Position numbers and translations under genes: made by a program
The notes under the pieces: generated by a model
The model's database searches: none
What the model saw: only the letters and a program-made list of their open reading frames with translations
What the model was told of the DNA's origin: nothing
NCBI RefSeq assembly: GCF_001742185.1
Contig: NZ_CP015750.1
Span: 3,596,001 to 3,660,000, forward strand
Reading direction: 5' to 3'
Origin: Pectobacterium wasabiae CFBP 3304
GTDB taxonomy: Bacteria > Pseudomonadota > Gammaproteobacteria > Enterobacterales > Enterobacteriaceae
Length of the DNA: 64,000 bases
Part shown: piece after piece, positions 1 to 10,695 of the stretch
How positions within the stretch are numbered: the first letter of the stretch is position 1
How the letters are laid out: every line of letters begins with the position of its first letter

Positions 1-591
1 CCTAAGATGCGTCATGAACCGCTGATGGAATCTGAAGCGCAGCATATTGCTGAAATGGCGCAATTTTTCCGGGCAGAATTACAGCAGGATAAGCATAAAG
101 GTATGCTGATGCTGTTTGCCAGCCAGCGTGCCATGCAGCTCTTTCTGACGCAGGTTACCGATTTACGTCTGATGCTGCTGGTGCAGGGAGATAAGCCGCG
201 CTACAGGCTGGTCGAGCTACATCGTCAGCGGGTACAAGAAGGCCAAACCAGCGTGCTGATTGGCTTACAGTCGTTTGCGGAAGGGTTGGATCTGAAAGGG
301 GATCTCCTTTCTCAGGTGCATATCCATAAAATAGCGTTTCCGCCTATCGACAGCCCGGTGATTTTAACGGAAGGCGAATGGCTAAAAAGCCTCAAACGAC
401 ATCCGTTCATCGTACAAAGCTTACCCAGTGCGTCGTTTAACCTTATCCAACAAGTTGGGCGTCTTATCCGCAGCCATGACTGTTTTGGTGAAATCGTCAT
501 TTACGACAGGCGGCTGCTAACCAAAGGCTATGGCGCACAATTGCTGGCGGCACTGCCCGTTTTTCCGATTGAACAGCGGGATATGCCATAA
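1..591 (+). CDS. dinG: ATP-dependent DNA helicase DinG, C-terminal part (cut by window edge)
   Basis: The reading frame is open from base 1 and lacks a start, so this is the last ~196 residues of a longer protein. The sequence carries the end of a superfamily 2 XPD-like helicase, with the motif VI stretch QQVGRLIRS near the C-terminus followed by IVIYDRRL, as in DinG. DinG is a damage-inducible, iron-sulfur 5'-3' helicase that unwinds R-loops and D-loops; this role is family knowledge, because the nucleotide-binding and FeS parts lie outside the window. In E. coli dinG is followed by ybiB. Here ybiB lies about 22.5 kb away, with the protease and tail loci in between, which supports both the assignment and an insertion at this spot. 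Confidence 0.9.
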   Translation, partial: PKMRHEPLMESEAQHIAEMAQFFRAELQQDKHKGMLMLFASQRAMQLFLTQVTDLRLMLLVQGDKPRYRLVELHRQRVQEGQTSVLIGLQSFAEGLDLKGDLLSQVHIHKIAFPPIDSPVILTEGEWLKSLKRHPFIVQSLPSASFNLIQQVGRLIRSHDCFGEIVIYDRRLLTKGYGAQLLAALPVFPIEQRDMP

Positions 592-602
592 CAAATTCCT
601 CT

Positions 603-727
603 ATACCCTAAATAATTCGAGTTTCAGGCAGGCGGCAAGCGAAGGAGTCCCGATGAGCTTACTCAGGTAAGTGATTCGGGCGACTGAACGCGGCCAACGC
701 ACAGGTAACTTGAAGTATGACGGGTAT
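603..727. repeat. ERIC (enterobacterial repetitive intergenic consensus) element
   Basis: About 125 bp just after dinG, with imperfect inverted ends (ataccc... and ...gggtat) and a central block containing gagcttactcaggtaagtga, which resembles the conserved ERIC core. It can fold into a long imperfect hairpin. It is non-coding and probably lies in the dinG 3' untranslated region. Confidence 0.85.
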
Positions 728-2650
<1,923 letters not shown>

Positions 2651-2658
2651 TATAGCGA

Positions 2659-2681
2659 GGACGGGGCAACCCGTCCTTTTC
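2659..2681 (+). terminator. Intercistronic terminator between prtA and inh
   Basis: A 7-bp G+C-rich stem (ggacggg/cccgtcc) with a gcaa loop, followed by tttt. It sits in the 52-base gap between prtA and inh, so it probably acts as a partial terminator that lets some transcription reach inh-prtDEF. Confidence 0.7.
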
Positions 2682-2702
2682 TGTTATCAACCTGGGGCCT
2701 CT

Positions 2703-3065
2703 ATGAAAAAGTTAATCATCGCGGCGCTGTTAAGTGCAATAGGCGGAGGATGTATGGCAAGTAGTCTGAAATTGCCTTCAGCAAATGAGCTAAGCGGCGT
2801 ATGGCAATTGCGTGGCGGGGAGCTGCAGTGTGAGGTTGTGCTGCATAATACGCCGTTAGTGGACAGCACCTGGCGTCTTGACGGTGATGCCCAATGTTTA
2901 AAAGCGCTGTTATCCGAGGTGCCAGCAGGATGGAGGCCGACGCCGGACGGTATCACGCTGACGAAAGCGCAAGGTCAGACAGTGGCGTTCTTTAGCAAGG
3001 AAAAAGAGGGCTATACGCTAATATTGCCTGATGGCGGTACACGCACCATGCACAAACAGCCCTGA
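2703..3065 (+). CDS. inh: Periplasmic metalloprotease inhibitor Inh
   Basis: A 120-residue precursor. An N-terminal signal peptide of about 18 residues ([16 protein letters not shown]...) is followed by a mature domain of ~100 residues with two cysteines (LQCEVV and AQCLKA), which form the disulfide of the Inh beta-barrel family. The SGVWQL motif near the mature N-terminus is typical; in this family the N-terminal tail inserts into the protease active site. It protects the periplasm from any PrtA that is not exported. The start at 2703 was chosen because it gives a clean signal peptide; frames extending upstream do not. A Cys inside IGGGC looks like a lipobox, but known Inh proteins are soluble, so I keep the periplasmic call. 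Confidence 0.93.
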   Translation: MKKLIIAALLSAIGGGCMASSLKLPSANELSGVWQLRGGELQCEVVLHNTPLVDSTWRLDGDAQCLKALLSEVPAGWRPTPDGITLTKAQGQTVAFFSKEKEGYTLILPDGGTRTMHKQP

Positions 3066-3082
3066 CAGGAGAGACAAACGCA

Positions 3083-4810
3083 GTGAGTCAACTAGCAGAT
3101 AAGGAACGTTCGTTGTTGAGTATACTGCGTCCTTTCCGGCGCAGCTTCTGGAGTATTGGGATTTTTAGCGCTATCGTTAATATCCTGATGCTGTCGCCTT
3201 CTCTTTATATGCTTCAGGTTTACGATCGTGTACTGGCCTCGGGGAATGGCACGACGTTGCTGATGCTGACCTTGCTGATTGCCGGGTTGGGAATATTTAT
3301 GGCGGCGCTTGAATGGGTGCGGAGTCTGGTTGTCGTCCGACTCGGTACACGAATCGATCTGCAATTGAATCAGCAGGTATTTAACGCCGCATTCGAGCGC
3401 AATCTGGAAGCTGGCGAGGCAAAAGCGGGGCAGGCGCTGAACGATCTCACGCAACTGCGGCAGTTTATTACGGGCAATTCACTGTTTGCCTTCTTCGATA
3501 TTCCCTGGTTTCCCTTCTTTTTATTGGTGCTGTTCCTGATCCATCCGGTTCTCGGCCTGCTGGCGTTGGGGGGAACGGTGGTGCTGGTGCTGCTGGCCTG
3601 GCTGAATCAGTATCTCACCACGTCGACATTAGAAAAGGCTAGCCACGAGGCACTGCAGGCGACCCATCTTGCGGATACGCAACTGCGTAATGCCGAGGTG
3701 ATTGAATCGATGGGCATGTTGCCTAATTTACGTCGCCGTTGGCTGGGGCAACACTATCGCTTCATTACGCTGCAAAATTTGGCCAGTGAACGGGCTGCGG
3801 TTGTCGGGGCGGCGTCAAAACATTCTCGTATTTTTCTGCAATCGCTGATGCTTGGTGTGGGGGCGCTGTTGGCAATTAAGGGCGAAATCACGCCGGGGAT
3901 GATGATCGCGGGGTCAATTCTTGTCGGGCGAGTGCTAAGCCCTATCGATCAGCTTATCGGTATTTGGAAACCGCTGAGCAGTGCGCGACAAGCATGGTAT
4001 CGACTGAATCGAATTATGACCGCTTATCCGCCCAGAACCGAGACAATGGCGTTGCCTGCGCCAGTGGGGCAGCTTAGCGTCGAAAACGTGTTATTGCAGA
4101 CTCTGCAAGGGGCATCACGATTGCAGGACATCCATTTCTCTCTTCAGGCGGGGGAAACGCTAGCAATTTTGGGCGCATCTGGCTCGGGTAAATCAACACT
4201 GGCACGTCTGCTGGTCGCGACGCAAACGCCAACGCGTGGCAAGGTTCGATTGGATGGCGCCGATCTCAGTCAGGTGGATAAAGCAGCGTTTGGTCCGGCA
4301 ATGGGTTACCTGCCACAGGATGTGCAACTGTTTAAAGGAACGTTAGCGGAAAATATTTCCCGCTTTGGCGAGCATGACGCAGAAAAGATTGTCGCGGCGG
4401 CGAAGCTGGCTGGTGTTCACGACATGATCCTTAGTCAGCCGCAGGGATATGACACCCCTCTTGGGGCTGACGGCAACGGGCTGTCGGGCGGGCAGCGGCA
4501 GCGTATCGCTCTGGCGCGTGCGGTGTATGGTGACCCCTGCCTACTGGTACTTGATGAGCCAAATTCCAGCCTCGACAGCGAAGGGGAACTTGCGCTGGCG
4601 CAGGCGATTACCCATCTTCAGAAGCGGCGGGCGACGGTGGTATTGATTACCCATCGTCCGGCATTAACCACACTGGCGCATAAGATCTTGGTTCTCAATC
4701 AAGGCAGGCAACAGCGTTTTGGGCCTGCACGCGACATTTTGAGCGAATTGCAGTCGCGCCGCGCCGCCAACCAGGCGCAAATGACACCTTCTACCGCTGT
4801 CCAGCAGTAA
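3083..4810 (+). CDS. prtD: Type I secretion ABC transporter PrtD
   Basis: A 575-residue inner-membrane ABC exporter of the PrtD/HasD type. The N-terminal half has about six membrane spans (for example the stretch starting [18 protein letters not shown]). The C-terminal half is an ATPase with Walker [10 protein letters not shown] (from residue 364), signature LSGGQRQR (from 467) and Walker B LLVLDEP (from 487). It energises one-step export of PrtA with PrtE and PrtF. The GTG start at 3083 is preceded by ggagag; the gap from inh is 17 bases. It lacks the N-terminal peptidase domain found in bacteriocin exporters. Confidence 0.95.
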   Translation: MSQLADKERSLLSILRPFRRSFWSIGIFSAIVNILMLSPSLYMLQVYDRVLASGNGTTLLMLTLLIAGLGIFMAALEWVRSLVVVRLGTRIDLQLNQQVFNAAFERNLEAGEAKAGQALNDLTQLRQFITGNSLFAFFDIPWFPFFLLVLFLIHPVLGLLALGGTVVLVLLAWLNQYLTTSTLEKASHEALQATHLADTQLRNAEVIESMGMLPNLRRRWLGQHYRFITLQNLASERAAVVGAASKHSRIFLQSLMLGVGALLAIKGEITPGMMIAGSILVGRVLSPIDQLIGIWKPLSSARQAWYRLNRIMTAYPPRTETMALPAPVGQLSVENVLLQTLQGASRLQDIHFSLQAGETLAILGASGSGKSTLARLLVATQTPTRGKVRLDGADLSQVDKAAFGPAMGYLPQDVQLFKGTLAENISRFGEHDAEKIVAAAKLAGVHDMILSQPQGYDTPLGADGNGLSGGQRQRIALARAVYGDPCLLVLDEPNSSLDSEGELALAQAITHLQKRRATVVLITHRPALTTLAHKILVLNQGRQQRFGPARDILSELQSRRAANQAQMTPSTAVQQ

Positions 4811-4838
4811 CAGGGAATGAGAGAAAACAGGGAAAGAC

Positions 4839-6167
4839 ATGTCCGCATTTGAATTAAGCGAAGAGAATATGAACCAGAGGGCGCAGCGCGATGAAAAACG
4901 TGCGGTACGTCTGGGGTGGCTACTGGTGCTTGCCGGGTTCGGCGGTTTTCTCCTGTGGGCGCTGTTTGCTCCGTTGGATAAGGGCGTCATGGTGAATGGC
5001 AGCGTCGTGATTTCTGGTAACCGCAAGGTTGTACAGCACAATCAGGGCGGTATCGTCGATAAAATTCAGGTGAAAGACGGCGACAGGGTTGAGGCTGGAC
5101 AGATCCTATTAACGCTCAATGAGGTTGATGCGCGTTCGGCGAGTGAAGGGTTGGATGGTCAGTATTTACAGTTGGTCGCGCGTGAAGGCCGACTGCTTGC
5201 CGAGCAGCAGCGCCTGGATGACATAGTGATAACGCCACGCTTGCAACCGATACTGGAAAGGCCGGAGGTGAGTGTAATTACGGCATTGCAGCGCGATTTA
5301 TTGCGCAGTCGTCAGCAGTCGCTCAAGCTTGAAGCGGAGGGGATGCGTACCAGTATCGCGGGCATGGAGGCGTCGCTCAGCGCCCAACGTCAGGTGATGT
5401 CCAGTAAGCAGAAACAGCGCGGGACGCTGGAACAACAGTTGGAAGGGTTACGTTCACTGGCAGCAGAGAACTACGTACCGCGCAATAAAATGCTGGAGAA
5501 TGAGCGTCTGCTGGCGCAGCTTAACGGTGATATCGCGCAACTGGCGGGAGATATTAACCGCACCCGTCATGATATTGAACAGCAAACGCTGTTGATCGCC
5601 CAGCGTCAGCAGGAGTACGACAAAGAGGTAAATAGCGAACTGGCAGAGGCACAGGCGTTGTTGAGTGACGTAGGCAGTAAGAAAGAGAAAGCCGATTTCA
5701 ATCTGGCGAATATACAGATGCGTGCGCCCGTGTCCGGTACGGTGGTCGGGTTGAAAGTGTTTACGGAAGGCGGTGTGATTGCGCCGGGGCAGACGCTTCT
5801 GGAGATCGTACCGGACGACCAGCCTTTGCGGGTGGATGCGCATCTTCCCGTTGAGTTAGTCGATAAAGTCTGGCCGGGGCTACCCGTTGAGCTTCAGTTT
5901 GTGGCGTTTAATCAAAGCACCACGCCGCGCGTGGCGGGAACCGTCGAACTGCTGTCCGCCGATCGTCTGCTTGATGAGCGGGACGGTTCTCCCTATTACA
6001 GCCTGCGAGTGGTGGTGGATGATGAAGGGAAACGTGCGCTGGAAGGGTTGGAGATTAAGCCCGGTATGCCGGTACAAGGATTCATCCGTACCGGAGAGCG
6101 GTCGTTCGTCAATTATCTCTTTAAGCCTTTAATGGATCGCCTGCATCTGGCATTAACGGAAGAGTAA
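4839..6167 (+). CDS. prtE: Type I secretion membrane fusion protein PrtE
   Basis: A 442-residue HlyD-family adaptor. A short cytoplasmic N-terminus is followed by one membrane span (around residues 25-45), a lipoyl-like segment (VQHNQGGIVDKIQVKDGD), a long coiled-coil hairpin (about residues 120-290, rich in Q, E and R), a second lipoyl half (MRAPVSGTVVGLKVFTEGG) and a beta-barrel C-terminal domain. It bridges PrtD and PrtF across the periplasm. It lies 28 bases after prtD and 2 bases before prtF, so the three are one transcription unit. Confidence 0.95.
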   Translation: MSAFELSEENMNQRAQRDEKRAVRLGWLLVLAGFGGFLLWALFAPLDKGVMVNGSVVISGNRKVVQHNQGGIVDKIQVKDGDRVEAGQILLTLNEVDARSASEGLDGQYLQLVAREGRLLAEQQRLDDIVITPRLQPILERPEVSVITALQRDLLRSRQQSLKLEAEGMRTSIAGMEASLSAQRQVMSSKQKQRGTLEQQLEGLRSLAAENYVPRNKMLENERLLAQLNGDIAQLAGDINRTRHDIEQQTLLIAQRQQEYDKEVNSELAEAQALLSDVGSKKEKADFNLANIQMRAPVSGTVVGLKVFTEGGVIAPGQTLLEIVPDDQPLRVDAHLPVELVDKVWPGLPVELQFVAFNQSTTPRVAGTVELLSADRLLDERDGSPYYSLRVVVDDEGKRALEGLEIKPGMPVQGFIRTGERSFVNYLFKPLMDRLHLALTEE

Positions 6168-6169
6168 TC

Positions 6170-7537
6170 ATGCAAAGGATCGCGATAGTTGTGCTGTTGG
6201 GCCTGCTTTCTTCGGGTGCTAACGCATTAGGGTTACTTGATGCCTGGGAGTTGGCGCTGCGCAATGACGCACAGTTTCGTGCTGCGGGGTTTGAGCACGC
6301 CGCAGGTCAGGAAGAGGAGACGATCGGACGTGCTAACCTGCTCCCCAACCTCCAATATGGCTATAGCGCTAATCGTAGCCATTCTACCGTCACCCAAACG
6401 GATAATTTCAACAATAACACGCTAAAACGTGATTACAACAGTTACACGTCGACGCTATCGCTGCGTCAACCGCTGCTGGATTATGCGGCCTGGGCGCGTT
6501 ATCAACAGGGCGTTGCCCGCACACTGATGGCCGATCAGCGTTTTCGCGATCGTAGTCAGGATCTCATGGTGCGGCTATACAAGGCCTGGAGTAGTGCGCT
6601 GTTGGCGCAGGAAAAACTACAACTGTTGGATGCGCAGCAGCGAGCCTATCAGGAACAGTTGACGCTGAATAAACGTCTACTGCTGGCAGGCGAAGGCACG
6701 CTAACGGATGTGCGGGAAACGGAAGCGCGTTTTACGCTGACTGAAGCGCAGCGCATTGAACAGCGGGATAATCTGGATTCTGCGATCGTCGATCTGGAGA
6801 ATATGACGGGTACGACGCTTGATATCACGGCGCTATATCCTCTAACGCTCACGCAACTGCCGTCTACGGAATCAGCCAAGCAGACGCTGGCGCAGTGGCG
6901 CGATCTTGCTGTGCAGCACAACGCCAAACTGGCGATGCAGCGAGAAGGGTTGGCGGTCAGCCGTTATGAAATCGAACGCAGTCGCGCTGGTCATTTACCT
7001 ACGTTGTCGCTGGTGGCATCGTCGCGCAATAGTCGTTCGGAAAGTGAATACAACTACAATCAGAAGTACGACACGCAGAGCGTCGGTTTGCAACTGAATG
7101 TCCCGCTTTACTCCGGTGGTTCCGTTTCGGCATCCATGCGGCAAGCGGCGGCAGAATATCAGCAAAGTCAGGCAGAGTTGGACGATCAAACCAAATCCAC
7201 GCTGGCAGAATTGAAAAAATACTACAATTTGTACAATAACGGATCGGCGAAAATCAACGCTTGGCAAATGACGGCCTCATCGGCACAAGAAGCTGTCAAG
7301 GCCACACGATTGAGTGTCGCGGGCGGTGAACGCATTAATCTGGATATTCTGCTGGCCGAACAAGATTGGTATAACGCCCGACGAGAGCTGGCGGAAGCGA
7401 AATACAGTTGGCTTCAGGCATGGCTATTACTGCGCTATACGGCTGGTACGCTGAACGAGAAAGATATTCTGGAACTGGCAGCCTGGTTTCAGCCAGCGAC
7501 GAATTCTTTAGACACTCATAAAGGCATGAGAAACTAA
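6170..7537 (+). CDS. prtF: TolC-family outer-membrane channel PrtF
   Basis: A 455-residue outer-membrane factor. A signal peptide of about 19 residues ends at ANA before LGLLDAW. It is followed by the two long helical repeats and beta-strand regions of the TolC family; SLRQPLLDYAAWARY and LNVPLYSGGSVSAS are the paired beta-hairpin motifs. It provides the exit channel for PrtA. It is last in the prt operon and is followed by a clear hairpin terminator. Confidence 0.94.
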   Translation: MQRIAIVVLLGLLSSGANALGLLDAWELALRNDAQFRAAGFEHAAGQEEETIGRANLLPNLQYGYSANRSHSTVTQTDNFNNNTLKRDYNSYTSTLSLRQPLLDYAAWARYQQGVARTLMADQRFRDRSQDLMVRLYKAWSSALLAQEKLQLLDAQQRAYQEQLTLNKRLLLAGEGTLTDVRETEARFTLTEAQRIEQRDNLDSAIVDLENMTGTTLDITALYPLTLTQLPSTESAKQTLAQWRDLAVQHNAKLAMQREGLAVSRYEIERSRAGHLPTLSLVASSRNSRSESEYNYNQKYDTQSVGLQLNVPLYSGGSVSASMRQAAAEYQQSQAELDDQTKSTLAELKKYYNLYNNGSAKINAWQMTASSAQEAVKATRLSVAGGERINLDILLAEQDWYNARRELAEAKYSWLQAWLLLRYTAGTLNEKDILELAAWFQPATNSLDTHKGMRN

Positions 7538-7548
7538 AACAGATGATA

Positions 7549-7579
7549 AAAATCATACTCGATAAAGGAGTATGATTTT
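7549..7579 (+). terminator. Terminator of the prt operon
   Basis: A 12-bp perfect stem (aaaatcatactc/gagtatgatttt) with a 7-base loop, 11 bases after the prtF stop. The T-rich right arm makes it a good rho-independent terminator, and the A-rich left arm could work in reverse too. Confidence 0.75.
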
Positions 7580-7724
7580 CGCGTGGACGTAAAATTAGCA
7601 CGAGTTTGGTGTGGATCCTGACGCCTATGTATGGCGAATATAAATGGTTCAATTCTGTGGGATATTGCGCCGTAGCCATACTTAAACTCCTTTAAAATCA
7701 TCAAATCTCCTCATTTTGCATAAT

Positions 7725-7748
7725 AGCCTCCATTCTTATCAGGAGGCT
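7725..7748 (+). promoter_or_regulatory. Hairpin covering the ribosome-binding site of the tailocin holin
   Basis: A 7-bp stem, agcctcc (7725-7731) with ggaggct (7742-7748), and a 10-base loop. The right arm contains the aggagg Shine-Dalgarno of the GTG start at 7754, so the mRNA would hide its own ribosome site. This suggests translational control of the first lysis gene. The base pairing is directly visible; the regulatory role is inference. Confidence 0.5.
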
Positions 7749-7753
7749 TTATC

Positions 7754-8083
7754 GTGAAAAAAATCAAAAAACCACGTCTTACCGGCTGGATCGTGACATC
7801 GGCTTTTCTCTTTGCTGTTATCGGGCTGATTTCACCACAACAGCTTCCCGTCACCATCTATAAACTCTCTCTTATCTCACTCGCCGCCGTATTAGGCTAT
7901 TGGCTGGATCGTTCACTATTTCCTAAAGCTCGCCCCGGTTTATTCCTCGAACAAGGTGATGAACCTGTACCGCGTGGACGCTTTCCCGTTCGGGACGGTC
8001 ACCACACTGTATTTGCTGCTGCAATGTTACGACGAGCGCTGATTGTGTCAGCCGTTTGCATCGGCGTAGCGATGGGGCTGTGA
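7754..8083 (+). CDS. Putative holin of the tailocin lysis cassette
   Basis: A 109-residue membrane protein with three hydrophobic segments: about residues 11-29, 34-50 and 90-109 (ALIVSAVCIGVAMGL). It is first in a cassette that continues directly with a transglycosylase and a spanin pair, so it most likely makes the hole that releases the muralytic enzyme. The size and order match putative holins of BcepMu-like transposable phages. The GTG start at 7754 has a strong aggagg site, which is folded into a hairpin. Confidence 0.65.
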   Translation: MKKIKKPRLTGWIVTSAFLFAVIGLISPQQLPVTIYKLSLISLAAVLGYWLDRSLFPKARPGLFLEQGDEPVPRGRFPVRDGHHTVFAAAMLRRALIVSAVCIGVAMGL

Positions 8084-8084
8084 T

Positions 8085-8696
8085 ATGAGACATCTTCTTA
8101 TCACTCTGCTTCTTAGTCCCCTGTTTTTTAGCGCTACGGTCTGTGCTGACACGGTCCCCCGTGCTGCGCAGGCGTACCGCAGCGATGTGATCCGCAGCGC
8201 ACGGCTGGATTGGGGCATGAATGCCCCGATTGCGGATTTTGCGGCGCAACTGCATCAGGAAAGTGGTTGGAATCCACGGGCTGTTTCGCCCGTTGGTGCG
8301 CAGGGGCTGGCGCAGTTTATGCCGACAACCGCTAACTGGTTTAGCGGTATTGTTCCTGAACTTCACGCTAATCAGCCGTTTAACCCCGCTTGGGCTATCC
8401 GTGCGCTGACGGGCTACGATCGCTGGCTGTGGACGCGAATCAGTGCCAGTAATGACTGTGAACGCATGGCAATGACCTTATCGTCCTACAACGGCGGACT
8501 TGGCTGGCTACAGCGTGATAAGCAACGAGCGAAAATCGCCGACAAGGATGTACTTCGCTGGTTCGATCATGTGGAAACCGTCAATGCTGGACGCAGCGCC
8601 GCCAACTGGCGCGAGAACCGCCATTATCCCGATCGTATCTTGCATCAGTTGGCACCACGCTATCTGGGCTGGGGGAGGGCGACTTGTGTGGAATAG
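8085..8696 (+). CDS. Lytic transglycosylase (SLT domain), tailocin endolysin
   Basis: A 203-residue protein with an N-terminal signal-like segment (MRHLLITLLLSPLFFSATVCA) and an SLT domain: HQESGWNPRAVSP carries the catalytic glutamate (about residue 59), then GAQGLAQFMP, and later LSSYNGG. It cleaves peptidoglycan for cell lysis and release of the tail particles. It starts one base after the holin stop and overlaps the following spanin gene by 11 bases. The cleavable or anchoring signal suggests Sec export rather than holin-only release. Confidence 0.85.
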   Translation: MRHLLITLLLSPLFFSATVCADTVPRAAQAYRSDVIRSARLDWGMNAPIADFAAQLHQESGWNPRAVSPVGAQGLAQFMPTTANWFSGIVPELHANQPFNPAWAIRALTGYDRWLWTRISASNDCERMAMTLSSYNGGLGWLQRDKQRAKIADKDVLRWFDHVETVNAGRSAANWRENRHYPDRILHQLAPRYLGWGRATCVE

Positions 8697-9360
8697 TCTG
8701 TTTTTCAATAGCCTGAAATCCCTTTTCTCGCCGCGCGTGGTCGCTGTCCTGCTTGCCGTTGTGCTGCTACTTGCGGTCTATCTGACCGGCCGTAATCAGG
8801 GCTACCAGTTGGCGCAAGCACTGGGGGACGCCGTGTTGGCTAAGCAATTGGCGGCGTTCAATTTGCTCCAGCAGCAACAGGCCGAAACCCAGAATCAGCT
8901 ATTACGTGCGGCGGCAGAGCAATACCAGCAACAGGTAGAGCGTGGGAATCAACTCGAACAGCGCTATGTGACAGCGCGTCAAAAACTGGCGGCGGATAAC
9001 GCTGCCCTGCAACGGAAAATCGACCATGTTACTCAGCAATATATTGACGAGAAAGGCAAAGTTCAGCCTATGCAGTGCGTGTTTACTCGTGGCTTCGTGC
9101 AGTACTACAACGCCGCGTTCGGTCTGTCCGCCAACGATGCCTCAGACATTACCGCCGCTACCCGCCGCACTGGCGCAGCGTCCGGTTTCGGCGCAACCGC
9201 TGACACCGAATTACAGCCTTCAGGCGTCTCCCAGCGCGATATTCTCGCCAACATCAGCGACAACGGAGAGCGCTATCAAGCATTAAGTACGCAGGTTAAT
9301 GCGTTGCTGGATTACATCGAAGCGTTACAACAGACAGGGGAGGTAACACGTGAAAATTGA
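8686..9360 (+). CDS. Rz-like inner-membrane spanin (tailocin)
   Basis: A 224-residue protein from the GTG at 8686, which has gggagggc just upstream and overlaps the transglycosylase end. It has one N-terminal membrane span (around residues 16-34, VVAVLLAVVLLLAVYL) followed by a long Q/E/A-rich coiled coil (about residues 50-130), the layout of i-spanins. It should act with the lipoprotein encoded inside it to fuse the inner and outer membranes during lysis. An upstream extension of the frame would lie inside the transglycosylase gene and is not credible. Confidence 0.75.
   Translation: MWNSLFFNSLKSLFSPRVVAVLLAVVLLLAVYLTGRNQGYQLAQALGDAVLAKQLAAFNLLQQQQAETQNQLLRAAAEQYQQQVERGNQLEQRYVTARQKLAADNAALQRKIDHVTQQYIDEKGKVQPMQCVFTRGFVQYYNAAFGLSANDASDITAATRRTGAASGFGATADTELQPSGVSQRDILANISDNGERYQALSTQVNALLDYIEALQQTGEVTREN
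9026..9286 (+). CDS. Rz1-like outer-membrane spanin lipoprotein, nested inside Rz
   Basis: An 86-residue protein in the +1 frame, wholly inside the Rz-like gene. Its N-terminal hydrophobic segment ends in the lipobox LVASC (lipidated Cys at 25), and the mature part is rich in proline (CPPTMPQTLPPLP), as in Rz1 o-spanins. Nested Rz/Rz1 pairs are well known in phage lambda and relatives. Context, lipobox and proline content together make this a real gene rather than a shadow frame. Confidence 0.75.
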   Translation: MLLSNILTRKAKFSLCSACLLVASCSTTTPRSVCPPTMPQTLPPLPAALAQRPVSAQPLTPNYSLQASPSAIFSPTSATTESAIKH

Positions 9361-9679
9361 AGTGGAGTTTTGGTCGTTGGTTGGCCTGCTGCTGTCGTTC
9401 ATGAGCTTCTTGTTTGCCGCTGGGCGGATTTTACTCACCCAGATTGAAAAGCGACTGAACGAGCGTTTTGCTGCACTGGAAAGCGCTCGCCAAAAGAGTG
9501 AGCAAGGGTGGACGCGACTGGAGCGCGAATTTCTGGAGTTTCGTGCTGATTTACCGCTGATTTACGTGCGCCGCGAGGACTACATCCGTGGTCAGACGGT
9601 AATTGAAGCCAAACTGGATGCACTTTACAACAAGCTGGAGTTAGTGCAGCAACGGTATTCGGGAGGCAATCATGGCTGA
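9350..9679 (+). CDS. Membrane-anchored coiled-coil protein, DUF2730-like
   Basis: A 109-residue protein with one N-terminal membrane span (FWSLVGLLLSFMSFLFAAG) and a helical, charged C-terminal part (IEKRLNERFAALESARQK...). Size and layout match DUF2730 proteins found after the lysis genes in Mu/BcepMu-type phages; no function is established. It overlaps the Rz-like gene by 11 bases and the next gene by 8, so it is part of the same operon. Confidence 0.6.
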   Translation: MKIEVEFWSLVGLLLSFMSFLFAAGRILLTQIEKRLNERFAALESARQKSEQGWTRLEREFLEFRADLPLIYVRREDYIRGQTVIEAKLDALYNKLELVQQRYSGGNHG

Positions 9680-9983
9680 TACGCAGGGTATCCGACAGGA
9701 GTCGATGCGCTGGCATTTGCTCATCGCATTAAATAAAACGCGTCCTTATACTGCGAATGAAATGTTCCTGCTAGCCGTGATGCAGCGACTGTATGCCGAT
9801 GCATCAGAGCCGGAGCTACGTCAGGCGCTGGATTATCTGGCCGATCGCAAGATGGCAGTATTGACCAAAGAGATAGGAGGCGTCTGGCTGGCAAATCTCA
9901 CCCGTCTTGGGGTTGATGTCGTGGAATATGCGGTTGACTGTATGGTTGGTATCGCCCGGCCGGAAAAATACTGGGATCGGTAA
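9672..9983 (+). CDS. Small phage protein, probable winged helix
   Basis: A 103-residue protein of mixed helical character (WHLLIALNKTRPYTANEMF... LADRKMAVLTKE) that looks like a winged-helix fold. In BcepMu-type phages a protein of this kind sits immediately before the terminase genes. Here it is the last gene before a terminator and then the tail genes, so it marks the point where the head-packaging genes would be expected. The fold and family call are from pattern only. Confidence 0.5.
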   Translation: MADTQGIRQESMRWHLLIALNKTRPYTANEMFLLAVMQRLYADASEPELRQALDYLADRKMAVLTKEIGGVWLANLTRLGVDVVEYAVDCMVGIARPEKYWDR

Positions 9984-10043
9984 TTCCGTAACGTTTGGTT
10001 TTTCTTCTGCACTTCCTCTTTATCGGTGTCCTCATCTTCCTTT

Positions 10044-10074
10044 ACGCCAGCACAGTTGTGTTGGCGTTTTTTTT
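10044..10074 (+). terminator. Terminator after the lysis cassette
   Basis: An 11-bp stem (acgccagcaca/tgtgttggcgt, one G-T pair) with a 2-base loop and a run of seven T. It separates lysis genes from tail genes at exactly the place where capsid and terminase genes are missing. Confidence 0.8.
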
Positions 10075-10227
10075 ATCTAAATAATTTTATATTTCATGTG
10101 ATTAGACGTTTTTATCAATAAAAAACTCGCTGTTTTTTTCTAAAACAGATTAAAAGCCGCCGCCAACCGTTATCCGGATACTAGCGCCATCAAAACAGGC
10201 CACGACCAACACAGCGGGTGAACGGAT

Positions 10228-10695
10228 ATGAATACCAAACCAATTATCGATGCAGTGATAGCCCGCCTCCAACAGTACTTGCCCGCACGTCGGATCGCGT
10301 CCTGTCCAGAAAACATTCTGATCGGGCCAGACTACCTGACACCTGGCGATGTACTGGTGGGATATCGCGGCTCCGAGTTTTCCGCGCCGGAAGACGTGGA
10401 TTCTCCGGTTCAGACGCAGCGCCCCCAACTGATGGTTGCCGTGCTGCTGCCGGAGCTGGATGGCGAAGATGGCGTACTTGCCACGCTCGATACCATTCGT
10501 CAGGCGCTGGGTGGATACCGACTGTCTGACTGTCATCGTGGTATCCGGTTAGTACGTGACCGCTACGTGGGTTACACCGGAGGTCGTTGGCATTACGCCA
10601 TCGATTGCACCACAGAAACCCTTTTTATCGAAGACCGCGAGCAGGCGGATGGTCCGCTGCTTACCACGGTTAATTATGAGGAGAAAGACGCATGA
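10228..10695 (+). CDS. Tail terminator-like protein (Gp37/DUF1834 family)
   Basis: A 155-residue protein resembling the Mu Gp37 family of tail-completion/terminator proteins, which cap the tube and set tail length. Visible features are an N-terminal helix (IIDAVIARLQQYLP) and a beta-rich body ending in YAIDCTTETLFIEDRE. It is the first gene of the tail module and overlaps the next gene by four bases (ATGA). In a headless particle it would cap the free end of the tail. Confidence 0.6.
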   Translation: MNTKPIIDAVIARLQQYLPARRIASCPENILIGPDYLTPGDVLVGYRGSEFSAPEDVDSPVQTQRPQLMVAVLLPELDGEDGVLATLDTIRQALGGYRLSDCHRGIRLVRDRYVGYTGGRWHYAIDCTTETLFIEDREQADGPLLTTVNYEEKDA

